Assembly: GCA_014762625.1 (NCBI GenBank)
Contig: JABURQ010000035.1
Location: forward strand, 38,320 to 102,319
Source of the DNA: Planctomycetaceae bacterium
GTDB taxonomy: Bacteria; Planctomycetota; Planctomycetia; Planctomycetales; Planctomycetaceae
Direction of reading: 5' to 3'
Length of the DNA: 64,000 bases
Position numbers and translations under genes: made by a program. The notes beneath the pieces were generated by a model that saw only the letters and a list, made by a program, of their open reading frames with translations, was not told where the DNA came from and searched no databases. Each line of letters opens with the position of its first letter. The first letter of the stretch is position 1. Positions 48,557 to 57,698 of the stretch are shown piece after piece.

Positions 48557-50922
48557 TGGTAGGTTACCTCAATCGAAAATGTCTCCATCGGCTGTAACGC
48601 GGGAACCGCCACCCGCCATCCGGTCTTGGTAGGTTCAGTATTTCCGGCGGATTTCAGAGTCAGTTTCAATCCCGACGGATGGACCAGAGCAGTCTTTCCC
48701 TCATGGTGAACACCGTCACCAGCAAGCAGTCGTAATTGAACCTCGCGGGGTTTGTCGGTCGGTCTGGATGCATTGAACGTCCATGTGCGAACAATGGTAT
48801 CAGAGTTCTCGGCGTCGATTTGTTCCTCCACATCCCACGGGGAAAGCCTGAGCAGGAACATGGGATGTCCCTGCTTATCAAGTCGATACCCTCGAAACGC
48901 CGCGGTGGACTTCGAATCACTCAGCCTCAAAGTCGCCCCTTTCGGGAAGTTCATACGCTTTGTTCCCAAAGGAACGGCGGGGGGCGTGAATCGTTCAAAC
49001 CAGGTTCCACGGGCATCGAGAAAGCGTCCTTGCCACACTTCCGCCAGGCGAATCTGTTCGGCGTCATAAGCGAAGTGAAGTTTTTGGGGAAACCCGACTG
49101 CGATGGCGTGAGTTCCCGCTTCTTCCATAAATGTCCGTAAGACGAGGGGGCGTTTGTCGGGAATGAGTTCATAATTCCGGGAACGCACCTCCAGAATCTT
49201 CTCTGGTAATTTCTGGTTTGCGGAGTCTTTCAAATAGGCCCACAGGGCGGCAATTTGCCGATCCACATCACCGTCGAGTATTTGTTGATTGGAACTTTTC
49301 CCCTTCGGGAAAAAAGTCGGCATGCGGGTTCGCGGTTTGACCTCACCCGGATTGAACAGAAACTTTTTGAACCAAGCCGGATGAATTCGGTCCGTCACGT
49401 CCGCCAAATCGACCCCCACGACCCCCGGCAACGCTTCTCCCTGGATCGGATGACATTGCACACAACCGGTCCCCATCAAGGAACGCCCGGCGGATTCCAA
49501 TCCCTGGAATTGACCGAAGACTTCCCGATCCGTTTGCTGTTGAAAACCATCCGCTGTTGCGAATTGTGCCGGTAATGATTGGATTTCCTCACCGGAAAAT
49601 ACCGGCATGCGTGCCGTGAGATGAGGTCTGACCTTCTCTTTACCCTCCAGGACTTTCTTCATCCAGCTCTGGGTCAGTTTCTCACCCACTCCCGTCAGCG
49701 GAGGGGGTATCCGGCCTTCATCGCCGAGATCGATGTGGCGAACCGTCTCAAAATACGCCTTGCGATTCCGCCCGACGCCTCCCTTCTGGTCGCGCTCATG
49801 ACAGCCGTAACAGTTTCTTTGCAGCAGTCGAAACTCCAATTGAGCGTCAGGCCCCTCGTTCCTGATGTATTGACGACCTGCCAACACCTCGGTCAGGGAC
49901 TTGATCTGTCTCGTGCTCAGAGAGTAGTGAGGCAACGAATCGCTTCCTTTCAAACAGGAACGCTCCGCACTCGCATCCAGTTCGCTCAATGGTTTGACTT
50001 GACCGGCGGGTTTCAGTCCTTTGATCGAGTGGCAGTTCACACAGCCCAGATCGACGAAGAACGCCTTACCTTTTTCAACCAGCGACGCCTCAACTTCGGT
50101 AGGTTTCGGCTCCGGTGTTTTGCCGGACAAAAGATAAGCGGCGATATGCGACGCATCCATCGGCTCGAATTGAAAGTTGGGCATGCGACCGGCGGGACGA
50201 GCTTTCTCAGGATTCAGGAGAAAGAACGTTAATGAACGAGAATTGTACTTCTCGGAGAGACGCCCGTGCGGAACCGAATTCACAGGTCTGATTAATTGTG
50301 ATAACCCCAGTTCTTTAAGTTCGTCGGCGTCCAGTTGTTCGATGATCTGATCGAGAGGTGTCGGCTTTCGCTCGACAGTTTCGTACTCCGCATCAGGCTC
50401 GTGACACGCGACGCATCCCCGCTTGTGATACAGCTCCCGGCCCTGTTCGATATTTCCTTTAAGCCAGAACTCAAACGGAACCGGACTGGCTCCTCCGGCT
50501 TTAATTTCCGGATACGGTTGCGTGTTCGACATCAGGAATGCCGTCAGTGCGGCCACGACCTGTTCTTTTTGCTGGTAGGGTAATTCCGCGAGAACGTCGG
50601 GCATGGTAATGCCCTGTTTCATCTGATGGGGGGCCATCAGAAAATCCTGCAACCATTCCGAATGGACGCGACTTCCGACGGCACTCAGGTCGGGACCTCC
50701 CTTCGGCGTTAAGGTGGGAGCATCCGTTTGGTGACAAGCGGTACAACTCAGCTCGGTCAGCAACAACCGCCCAGCCGTCACAGATGAAATCTCCTTCGAG
50801 GCGGCAAAGCGATCGTAACCCGCCACAAACGGTTCAGCCGCGCGGAGTGTGTTCGTCAAAGTGAACAGCCCCACCGAAAGAATCAGAGCCAAACGAACTA
50901 TCTTCAAACCGATCGACCTCAT
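48550..50922 (-). CDS. Exported penta-heme c-type cytochrome
   Basis: The 790-residue protein has a signal peptide (about 1-29) and five CxxCH heme sites: C60-T-A-C-H64, C170-V-A-C-H174, C294-V-N-C-H298, C371-Y-G-C-H375 and C487-V-Q-C-H491. The spacing suggests several cytochrome c domains in series. The C-terminal 250 residues are heme-free and beta-rich (R-T-F-M-E-E-A-G-T-H-A-I-A-V-G-F), possibly sugar-binding. It should accept electrons from the propeller dehydrogenase encoded after it. The start is ATG 50922, which overlaps the stop of the DJ-1 gene (ATGA). Confidence 0.88.
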   Translation of the reverse strand: MRSIGLKIVRLALILSVGLFTLTNTLRAAEPFVAGYDRFAASKEISSVTAGRLLLTELSCTACHQTDAPTLTPKGGPDLSAVGSRVHSEWLQDFLMAPHQMKQGITMPDVLAELPYQQKEQVVAALTAFLMSNTQPYPEIKAGGASPVPFEFWLKGNIEQGRELYHKRGCVACHEPDAEYETVERKPTPLDQIIEQLDADELKELGLSQLIRPVNSVPHGRLSEKYNSRSLTFFLLNPEKARPAGRMPNFQFEPMDASHIAAYLLSGKTPEPKPTEVEASLVEKGKAFFVDLGCVNCHSIKGLKPAGQVKPLSELDASAERSCLKGSDSLPHYSLSTRQIKSLTEVLAGRQYIRNEGPDAQLEFRLLQRNCYGCHERDQKGGVGRNRKAYFETVRHIDLGDEGRIPPPLTGVGEKLTQSWMKKVLEGKEKVRPHLTARMPVFSGEEIQSLPAQFATADGFQQQTDREVFGQFQGLESAGRSLMGTGCVQCHPIQGEALPGVVGVDLADVTDRIHPAWFKKFLFNPGEVKPRTRMPTFFPKGKSSNQQILDGDVDRQIAALWAYLKDSANQKLPEKILEVRSRNYELIPDKRPLVLRTFMEEAGTHAIAVGFPQKLHFAYDAEQIRLAEVWQGRFLDARGTWFERFTPPAVPLGTKRMNFPKGATLRLSDSKSTAAFRGYRLDKQGHPMFLLRLSPWDVEEQIDAENSDTIVRTWTFNASRPTDKPREVQLRLLAGDGVHHEGKTALVHPSGLKLTLKSAGNTEPTKTGWRVAVPALQPMETFSIEVTYQW

Positions 50923-51497
50923 ACTTGCGGACTCGCTGCGTTGGCCCGCGCTTCCTCGAGCATTTTGATCCACGGAGCGACATAGTAACCGTTGTCGTGA
51001 AATGTGCGTCCGCTGACAAGATTCCCGTCAATCACACAAGGCTCGTCGACGAACTCACCGCCACAGACTTCGAGATCGAATTTGCACTTCGGTACTGTCG
51101 CCATACGGCGACCTTCGACGCACCCCGCGTAAGCGGGAATTTCGACGCCGTGACAAACGCTTGCCACCGGTTTGTTTTCCGCAAAAAAGTGACGAGTGAT
51201 CCGAACGAGATCTTCGTCGTATCGTATGTACTCCGGAGCTCGTCCGCCGGAGAATAAAATCCCCGCGTATTCTTCTTCCTTCACTTCTGAAAAGGGAACA
51301 TCGCAGTCGAGCGTGTACCCTTCCCACTCTTTGGTGATCGTCCAGCCCGGCTTCACTTCATGCAGCACTAGCTGGTACTTCCGCTTTTCCGGGGCCGTGA
51401 CGACCGGCTGAAAACCGGCTTCCTGTAATCGATAATACGGGTACATCGTGTCCAGCGTTTCAGTCGCGTCGCCGATAACAATGAGTACTTTTTCCAT
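50919..51497 (-). CDS. DJ-1/PfpI family protein
   Basis: The 192-residue cytoplasmic protein has the DJ-1/PfpI fold: opening V-L-I-V-I-G-D-A-T-E, a G-I-L-F-S-G-G-R-A-P-E strand and the nucleophile elbow S-V-C-H-G at about residues 113-117. The Cys-His pair is the active site in related proteases, glyoxalases and deglycases. Activity cannot be told by sequence. The gene lies between a sugar-isomerase-like gene (27-bp gap) and the cytochrome gene (4-bp overlap), so it belongs to the same operon. Confidence 0.9.
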   Translation of the reverse strand: MEKVLIVIGDATETLDTMYPYYRLQEAGFQPVVTAPEKRKYQLVLHEVKPGWTITKEWEGYTLDCDVPFSEVKEEEYAGILFSGGRAPEYIRYDEDLVRITRHFFAENKPVASVCHGVEIPAYAGCVEGRRMATVPKCKFDLEVCGGEFVDEPCVIDGNLVSGRTFHDNGYYVAPWIKMLEEARANAASPQV

Positions 51498-51524
51498 AAC
51501 CAGAACCTGCCAATGAGTCGGTGA

Positions 51525-52460
51525 TCAATGAGTGAGTGTTTGTGTGAGATATTTTCGGGAACGATTGATTTCCGCGGTCACCTCTGAAGTTGTCTCCAGG
51601 ATGGGGATCCCTCTTGGGACCGGATGCATGAAAATCTCCGTCCAGCCGTCATACTGAATCTTTCGAAGGGCCGCCACCAGCGGAGTGAAATCGAGCGTTC
51701 CGCGTCCCGGCATCTGCAACAGCTCCTGTTCCTTGGGGAGTTTTTTCGTGCATCCCATGCCGTGTTGCCAGGCATAAAACATTTTGATGACATTGCTCAG
51801 TTCGAGAATCAAACCGCTGAGGAGTTTCTCATCCTGCGGTAAATGATAGGGAGCGAATGCGATCGCCAGATGTCGGGAGGGACGCAACTCTTTCAGCCAC
51901 TTGAGCGAATCGGGGGACTCGATCAAATTGTTCCCGTGATTCTCGATCGCAATCGTGACTCCGGTTTCTTCGGCAACCTCCAGGTGCGGTTTCATCTGTT
52001 CGACGAACTTCCCGACGGCGGTTTTCAATTCAGCCCCTTTGAGACCCCTAGGGCCTTTGCCGCCACAAACGATGGTCGAACAACCGAGCCGCTGCGCGAG
52101 CCGCATTTCTTTCTGCAAGCCGAACGGTCCCAGTTTGTATTGCGTGATGCATCCGAGCGAGGCGTCGTGCGCTTTCAGCAACGCCGCGAATCGTTCCTCT
52201 CCCATCTCGTCCAGTTGTTCGCGCTGATTGCCGTGTACCTTCGGCCAAATATCAATGGCCGATGCGCCGATTTTGCGCACTTCAGGGACGATTTCCGCCA
52301 GGCTAGTATAGCCGTACATGCAGGAACCGAGAATATATTTGAAGCGAAACTTGGTCGGTTCCGTGGCGGTCAGGTCGGTCAAAGGAAATCCCAGCGCGGT
52401 AGCACCGAGTAATGTCGCACAGAATTCACGTCGAGTTGTGTTGATCGTGGAGGGAGTCAT
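51525..52460 (-). CDS. Tat-exported TIM-barrel sugar isomerase/epimerase-like protein
   Basis: The 311-residue protein has a Tat-like signal (T-R-R-E-F-C-A-T-L-L-G-A) and an AP-endonuclease-2-like TIM barrel. The barrel keeps acidic and His residues at strand ends, such as G-A-S-A-I-D-I-W-P near 70 and I-A-I-E-N-H-G-N-N near 180, consistent with a metal-dependent sugar-phosphate-isomerase-type site. It is the first gene of the four-gene redox operon (barrel, DJ-1, cytochrome, propeller), which suggests processing of a sugar in the periplasm. Confidence 0.85.
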   Translation of the reverse strand: MTPSTINTTRREFCATLLGATALGFPLTDLTATEPTKFRFKYILGSCMYGYTSLAEIVPEVRKIGASAIDIWPKVHGNQREQLDEMGEERFAALLKAHDASLGCITQYKLGPFGLQKEMRLAQRLGCSTIVCGGKGPRGLKGAELKTAVGKFVEQMKPHLEVAEETGVTIAIENHGNNLIESPDSLKWLKELRPSRHLAIAFAPYHLPQDEKLLSGLILELSNVIKMFYAWQHGMGCTKKLPKEQELLQMPGRGTLDFTPLVAALRKIQYDGWTEIFMHPVPRGIPILETTSEVTAEINRSRKYLTQTLTH

Positions 52461-52580
52461 TGCGGGAATCGTTAGCTGGAATACGCAAGGGGGTGTTGGT
52501 GTCTTCTATTGTGACGTACCTGACCATGAAAGTCACCTGCCGATTCAGGATTGCTCACTGTCAGCCGATGTTCGCCGCCA

Positions 52581-53294
52581 TTACTGGCTCATTCCCGGGG
52601 CATTGCTACAGACAGTCAGCTTCGAGATAGAGATGTTGCCGCCGAAGCAAACGTCGATATCACGTCCCGGCGTCCGCGGACGTTCTTGATAAACGCTTCG
52701 ATATTCAACACCGGCCGTTCCCGGCTCGCACTCTAATCGATAATGCTGAACATCCACCGGGCAGAAGACGAGTTCCGGCTCGTCATCGATCACGCCGGGA
52801 TCCGGAAAATTGACGTTCCAGAATTCGCCCGGCTCAAGTGACTCGGAAAACAGACGATCCAGCACTACTCCCGTCCAGGCGGATGACGTCGCCCAATCGA
52901 ACGGAGAACTCATTCCCTGCCGATACTGAGAGAAAGCGATCGCTTTCCTGCCCATCAAGGTCGCTTCGCGAACAGCGGCAACCGTCCCCGACATAAACAC
53001 ATCACACCCGAGGTTTCCTCCCGAGTTAATGCCGGAAAGCACCCAGTCCGCATCGGGGACAAGATGTGCCAAGCCAATACGCGAACAGTCTGCCGGGGTT
53101 CCACCAATGGCATATTTCCTGACGTCAGGAGAGTCTATCGAAATCGGCCCTCCCTCGGTGACCCGATGCCCGCTGCCGGAATGTTGCCGGTCGGGAGCGA
53201 CGACCGTCACCTCGCCGTAAGCGATCGAGGCTTTTTCCAATGCCTCCAAGCCTGGAGCTTCAATTCCGTCGTCGTTCGTGAGGATCAGCTTCAT
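52581..53294 (-). CDS. surE: 5'/3'-nucleotidase SurE
   Basis: The 237-residue protein begins with the SurE hallmark M-K-L-I-L-T-N-D-D-G, whose two Asp bind the divalent metal, followed by A-P-D-x-Q-H-S-G-S-G-H near 34-45 and S-G-I-N-S-G-G-N-L-G near 87-96. SurE hydrolyses nucleoside monophosphates and has been tied to stationary-phase survival. The usual neighbour pcm is absent. The length is slightly short of the family norm (about 250). It is 81 bp after the alpha/beta hydrolase gene on the same strand. Confidence 0.95.
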   Translation of the reverse strand: MKLILTNDDGIEAPGLEALEKASIAYGEVTVVAPDRQHSGSGHRVTEGGPISIDSPDVRKYAIGGTPADCSRIGLAHLVPDADWVLSGINSGGNLGCDVFMSGTVAAVREATLMGRKAIAFSQYRQGMSSPFDWATSSAWTGVVLDRLFSESLEPGEFWNVNFPDPGVIDDEPELVFCPVDVQHYRLECEPGTAGVEYRSVYQERPRTPGRDIDVCFGGNISISKLTVCSNAPGMSQ

Positions 53295-53375
53295 GTTGTT
53301 CCTCGGAGGTTGACGACTCTCGAATCGCTCAAACTCCCTCGAGTGCTAAATGTCGAGAGTCCGAATCTGCGAGCA

Positions 53376-54359
53376 CTACGCCGTTGCTTCTTCGGCCATT
53401 CGAACCGGTTGCTCGTGAACGGGGGACATTTGCGAGAAAAAGTTTTCGAGTCGAACCTGATATTCGTCGGGGGCGAGCAAAACACTCATGTTGTGTTTGG
53501 CATTATCGACAATCCACAATTCTTCACATTTCGCTCCGAGAGCGTTTTCCAGGATATTCGTGACTTTCAGATCCACGAAGGAGTCTCCGGACCCAGCCAC
53601 CAGCATCACGCGTTTTCGCGACTCCATGCGTTTGAGGCGGGGAAGGATCTCCGCATACTGGCAATGGCGGGACATCTGACTGAATCGCTTCACCATCTTG
53701 AGTGTAAATCGGGTATGCCAGCGTGGAACCAGGTTGTAGACCCATTGAGGAGCGTACACTTTGACCCAACGGTCGACGAAATACATCATCAGCGGTTCGG
53801 TCGGAAACGCGGAGTCGGTGGCAATCAGTTCGACATCGGGAGAATCGGCGCCCGCGGCCAACGCCGCCGCACCACCTCGGCTGACTCCCATCAAACCAAT
53901 GGGACGTTCGGCGAGATCGGGTTGCGATTTCACGTACTGGATAGCCGCTTTGACATCTTCGATCTCATACTCGGTAAGCCAGTGGAGCTCACCATACGAT
54001 TCGACTCGTTCGCTATCGCCTTGATTGCGGAAATCGAGGGCGAGCACGTCAAAACCAGCCTCCCACAAACCACGACAATACTTCTTCCAACTCCACTTAT
54101 TCGCGCCGTATTCGGGGCAGAAGATGATCAATCCACGGCTGATGGATTCATCACGACAGTTCAGGCAGGCGGAAATTTTCACGCCGTCGCTGGTACGAAA
54201 AGAAATACGTTCGGCTTCCTCGTCCGGTTCCGTTTCCGGAGGGAGAAACGTCGGAGGACGTTCGAAAATCGACATCACCAGCCGAACAATCTTCGCCTCA
54301 GCGACGAGATAAGCCAAGCCGAGTAAGGCAATTGTGATTGCAATCGCAGGCCAGATCAT
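53376..54359 (-). CDS. Membrane-anchored alpha/beta hydrolase
   Basis: The 327-residue protein has one N-terminal membrane segment (about 3-22) and an alpha/beta-hydrolase domain. The nucleophile elbow is G-V-S160-R-G-G; candidate Asp and His of the triad are in G-S-G-D-S-F-V-D and D-N-A-K-H-N-M-S. The fold matches the dienelactone-hydrolase/BAAT-like serine hydrolases. It is 56 bp after the ketosynthase gene of the fatty-acid-type cluster and may belong to the same unit, where it could act as a thioesterase or esterase; this is inference. Confidence 0.85.
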   Translation of the reverse strand: MIWPAIAITIALLGLAYLVAEAKIVRLVMSIFERPPTFLPPETEPDEEAERISFRTSDGVKISACLNCRDESISRGLIIFCPEYGANKWSWKKYCRGLWEAGFDVLALDFRNQGDSERVESYGELHWLTEYEIEDVKAAIQYVKSQPDLAERPIGLMGVSRGGAAALAAGADSPDVELIATDSAFPTEPLMMYFVDRWVKVYAPQWVYNLVPRWHTRFTLKMVKRFSQMSRHCQYAEILPRLKRMESRKRVMLVAGSGDSFVDLKVTNILENALGAKCEELWIVDNAKHNMSVLLAPDEYQVRLENFFSQMSPVHEQPVRMAEEATA

Positions 54360-54415
54360 TCTGTCAATCCTTGGGGAGGAGACTCACGTTGTGCGAACGT
54401 AGGTGATCGCGATTC

Positions 54416-55696
54416 TCAGGCGCATTCGTTGAAAATCAGGGTGATGTTTTGACCGCCGAAACCAAAACTGTTCGACAACGTACGTTGAACTTTGGCCTCG
54501 CGGGCTTCATTGGGTATGTAATCCAGATCGCAATCCGGATCGGGTGTGGAGTAGTTTATGGTGGGAGGCAGGACACCGTCGCGCATCGCCAGCAGACAGA
54601 TAATCGCTTCGACACTTCCCGCCGCAGCGATCAAATGTCCCATCATGCTTTTGATACTGGAAACGGGAGTGTTCGCCGCATCAGCGCCCAGCGCTTTCTT
54701 GACCGCCATCGTTTCGACACGATCGTTCACCGAGGTGCTCGTTCCGTGGGCGTTGATATAATCGATCTGATCGGTATTCAGTCCGGCATCCTTCAGCGCC
54801 ATCTCGATGCAAGCCACCGCACCGCGCCCTTCGGGGTGAATGTCGGTGATGCGATAAGCGTCTGCGGTTGATCCGAAGCCGACGATTTCTCCGTAAATAT
54901 TTGCCCCGCGACTCTTCGCTCGATCGTACTCTTCAAGAATCACCATGCCGGCTCCCTCACCCAACACAAATCCATCCCGTTCTTTATCGAACGGACGGGA
55001 CGCTGTTTGGGGGGAATCGTTACGAGTCGAAAGAGCCGTTAACAAATTGAAGCCGGTGACGCCAAATGGATGGATCATCGTATGCGCTCCGCCGGAGAGC
55101 ATCACTTCCGCATCTCCGCGGCGAATAATTTCAGTTGCTTCACCGATCGCCTGACTCGATGCCGCACAGGCCGTCAGGCAGTTCAGATTCGGTCCCTGAG
55201 CATTGAATAAGCCGGCTAAGTGTCCAGCCGGCATATTTGGCTCTTGTTCGAGTTCCTTCTGAGGATGGAGATGTTCGAGGCCGTACTGAGTGAACTTCGC
55301 CAGATCGACTTCGCCATCCTGTTGGGCCTGGGCGATCATGTTCATGAACATCAGGAAATCCTGCTGCCCTTCGCCAGCCCCCAGATAGACACCGAATTCT
55401 GCGGGATCGCTGATTGACCCCAGAATTCCTGAATCGGAAACCGCCTGCGACGCCGCCCCAATCGCAAATCGAATGTTTCGCCCGGCGTATTCGAACGCCT
55501 CGGGGTCCTCGACGTAATGGCTGAAGTCGTAATCTTTGACTTCCGCCGCGAACTTGGTCGGAAAGTTGGAAGCGTCGAAATGCGTGATCGTCCCCACACC
55601 GCTTTGGCTGGCGCGGATGGCTTTCCACATTGTCTCGACATCATTACCGATCGGCGTTACACAACCGATGCCGGTGACTACCACACGACGTTTCAT
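54416..55696 (-). CDS. 3-oxoacyl-ACP synthase (FabF-like, KS)
   Basis: The 426-residue protein is a condensing enzyme of the FabF family with the Cys-His-His triad: C177 (L-T-A-C-A-A-S-S), H317 (N-A-H-G-T-S-T) and H354 (M-M-G-H-L-I-A-A). Relative to E. coli FabF the triad is shifted by 14 residues, because of an insertion around residues 110-155. It elongates an acyl chain with malonyl-ACP. It lies in a set with a dehydratase, ACP, ketoreductase and second dehydratase, so it may serve a specialised lipid rather than general membrane synthesis. Confidence 0.93.
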   Translation of the reverse strand: MKRRVVVTGIGCVTPIGNDVETMWKAIRASQSGVGTITHFDASNFPTKFAAEVKDYDFSHYVEDPEAFEYAGRNIRFAIGAASQAVSDSGILGSISDPAEFGVYLGAGEGQQDFLMFMNMIAQAQQDGEVDLAKFTQYGLEHLHPQKELEQEPNMPAGHLAGLFNAQGPNLNCLTACAASSQAIGEATEIIRRGDAEVMLSGGAHTMIHPFGVTGFNLLTALSTRNDSPQTASRPFDKERDGFVLGEGAGMVILEEYDRAKSRGANIYGEIVGFGSTADAYRITDIHPEGRGAVACIEMALKDAGLNTDQIDYINAHGTSTSVNDRVETMAVKKALGADAANTPVSSIKSMMGHLIAAAGSVEAIICLLAMRDGVLPPTINYSTPDPDCDLDYIPNEAREAKVQRTLSNSFGFGGQNITLIFNECA

Positions 55697-55863
55697 TGCC
55701 CAATTTCTTTATATGTCTCGCAGCAAACGGTTCCCCAACCATTGCGCTCACGAGAGCTTTTAACTTGACGCTTTCAAGTATAGCTGAACAAAACCGGCTT
55801 GAAAACAGGCGCAGCACAGTTTCGTAGAGTTTCACGGGACAATCTCGGCAGGAATAGCTCCTG

Positions 55864-56352
55864 TTACAATTTTTCCGCTCCGTCTCCCGCTTTCCCAACT
55901 TCGAGAATACCCAGCAGATTCATGGAAAACACGAAGTTTTTCTGGTCAATCGCTCCCAACGTCGGATCGGACGGATCCAGGTGGGCAAAGACAATCTCCG
56001 CCTCCGCCACCAAGCGATCTCCCACATGAGCCGTACACTCGACCGTTCCCCCCTCGTCTCGGTCGTCGAGCAGACGTGCGGTATAAACGAGGGAGTCGCC
56101 GGGCGTCGCCCAACTGTGAAACGTGACCTTCGGTACTTTGGCCAGAATGACCGCGTATTTGAAGTCGTTTTTCTCGCCTAGTAAAATTCCTCCGGTTTGC
56201 GCAAGCCCCTCGATCATCAGCGAACCCGGCATCACGGAGAAGCCGGGAAAGTGATCGTGCATGTGTTCTTCCGACAGGCTGACGTTTTTGACAGCTTTGG
56301 CATAAGAACCACTTTCAAACTCGGTGAATCGATCGATCCAGAACCAGCGCAT
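55864..56352 (-). CDS. 3-hydroxyacyl-ACP dehydratase-like protein (first copy)
   Basis: The 162-residue protein has the FabZ hot-dog fold with the catalytic pair H34 (D-H-F-P-G) and E48 (M-I-E-G-L-A-Q). It has no signal peptide. FabZ removes water from 3-hydroxyacyl-ACP to give trans-2-enoyl-ACP. I start it at ATG 56352; the upstream extension in frame is not family-like. It follows the ACP gene by 49 bp. A second, diverged copy lies at 57699, which suggests two dehydration steps or a heterodimer. Confidence 0.9.
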   Translation of the reverse strand: MRWFWIDRFTEFESGSYAKAVKNVSLSEEHMHDHFPGFSVMPGSLMIEGLAQTGGILLGEKNDFKYAVILAKVPKVTFHSWATPGDSLVYTARLLDDRDEGGTVECTAHVGDRLVAEAEIVFAHLDPSDPTLGAIDQKNFVFSMNLLGILEVGKAGDGAEKL

Positions 56353-56401
56353 TCGCGAACTCGCTCTCTCTTTCAAACCGGCGGAAGCGAAACGCTTACG
56401 T

Positions 56402-56788
56402 CTAGTTCAGCTTTTTGTCGAGGAAATTCACAACCATCCGCACTGTGAACAAGTCCTGAATATTTTCCACGGCAGGATCTTCGGCGAACTTGTCGATATC
56501 GGCGTGAGGCATTTTTTCTCGCAACTGAGCGATACCGCTTTCGGTCACTTTCCCGTCCTGAACGAACGAGGAATCTGAAGCCGATAGATTCTCGGGGAAC
56601 AATTCACCACGAGGAATCTTGATATCGAACGCTTTTTCGAGTCGGAACAGAATATCGAGGTAATCGATCGACTCCGCTCCCAAATCGCCCGAAAGGGTGG
56701 CGTCCATCGTCACTTCATCCTCGTCCACGCCGAGTGCATCTTCGAGCGTTTCCTGAACCTTCTGCAAAATCTCATCTTGAGTGGGCAT
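56402..56788 (-). CDS. Acyl carrier protein with insertion
   Basis: The 128-residue protein is an acyl carrier protein with the phosphopantetheine serine S40 in G-A-E-S-I-D (the common D-S-L reads E-S-I). Typical ACPs have about 80 residues; this one carries an insertion of about 45 residues between the third and fourth helices (about 70-115). The insert is helical and charged. It would carry the growing chain for the neighbouring KS, DH and KR enzymes. The family is certain; the inserted part may define a pathway-specific partner. Confidence 0.9.
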   Translation of the reverse strand: MPTQDEILQKVQETLEDALGVDEDEVTMDATLSGDLGAESIDYLDILFRLEKAFDIKIPRGELFPENLSASDSSFVQDGKVTESGIAQLREKMPHADIDKFAEDPAVENIQDLFTVRMVVNFLDKKLN

Positions 56789-56881
56789 CTGTCAAAATCT
56801 CCTCAAAAATTCCCAAACATATTTCGCTCACCTGTCAATTGAACTGCCCCCGGCAGGCTCAATCCTCGAACAGGTTGTGAA

Positions 56882-57631
56882 TTAAATTCCGCCGAGGGTC
56901 AATCCCCCGTCGACTTCAATGACTTGTCCCGTGATGTAACTCGCTTCGGGGCTGGCCAGAAAGACGGCCGTACTGGCGATGTCTTCTGGTTTCCCCAACC
57001 TGCGAAGTGCAATCGCCTTTTTAATTTCCCCTTCCGCTGCGTTACGGACGGCTTCCGTCATGTCTGTTTCAATAAAACCGGGAGCGATTGCGTTGACCGT
57101 GATATTACGGCGACCCACCTCCGCTGCCAGGCATTTGGTAAATCCGTTAATACCGCCTTTCGAGGCGGCGTAGTTGGTTTGTCCCTGGTTGCCCATTTCC
57201 GAGGCCACACTGGACATATTGATAATTCGTCCGCTGCGTTGCGACATCATCGGTCGCATCACGCTTTGGGTAAAGTTGTAAACCGAATTGAGATTCGTGT
57301 CGATGACGGTTCGCCAATCATCCTCCTCCATCGTCGCCAGCAAACCATCTCGGATGACGCCGGCATTATTGACGAGAATGTCAATCCGATCCCATTTTTC
57401 GAGAACCTCTTCGACCACTTTTCCCGCGGCTTCTTTCGATTTCACATCCGCCTGAATGGCAATCACTTCACCATCGGAGGAGAGGTCGGCGACGATCGCC
57501 TCCGCCGCTTCTTTGGACGAATTGTAAACAAATGCGACTTTCGCACCTTCTTTCACAAAGGCTTCTACGATTCCTTTACCGATACCACGGCTGCCACCGG
57601 TGACGAGTGCGACTTGGCCTTCGAGTCTCAT
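56882..57631 (-). CDS. 3-oxoacyl-ACP reductase FabG-like
   Basis: The 249-residue protein is a short-chain dehydrogenase with T-G-G-S-R-G-I-G (NADPH site, residues 11-18), N-N-A-G-V, S-S-V-A-S and the catalytic Y-A-A-S-K. The ending D-G-G-L-T-L-G-G is typical of FabG. It reduces 3-oxoacyl-ACP. It sits between the ACP and second dehydratase genes of the cluster. Confidence 0.95.
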   Translation of the reverse strand: MRLEGQVALVTGGSRGIGKGIVEAFVKEGAKVAFVYNSSKEAAEAIVADLSSDGEVIAIQADVKSKEAAGKVVEEVLEKWDRIDILVNNAGVIRDGLLATMEEDDWRTVIDTNLNSVYNFTQSVMRPMMSQRSGRIINMSSVASEMGNQGQTNYAASKGGINGFTKCLAAEVGRRNITVNAIAPGFIETDMTEAVRNAAEGEIKKAIALRRLGKPEDIASTAVFLASPEASYITGQVIEVDGGLTLGGI

Positions 57632-57698
57632 TCTAAAGCTCTCTGTTCCGTTTCAGTGTATTCAGTGTATAGCGTCAAACGTTCGCGTCGGAATCAAC

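Noticed and set aside
53064..54326. Plus-strand open frame of 420 codons opposite surE and the hydrolase
   Set aside because: It crosses two well-supported genes and their gap, and it has no recognisable motif.
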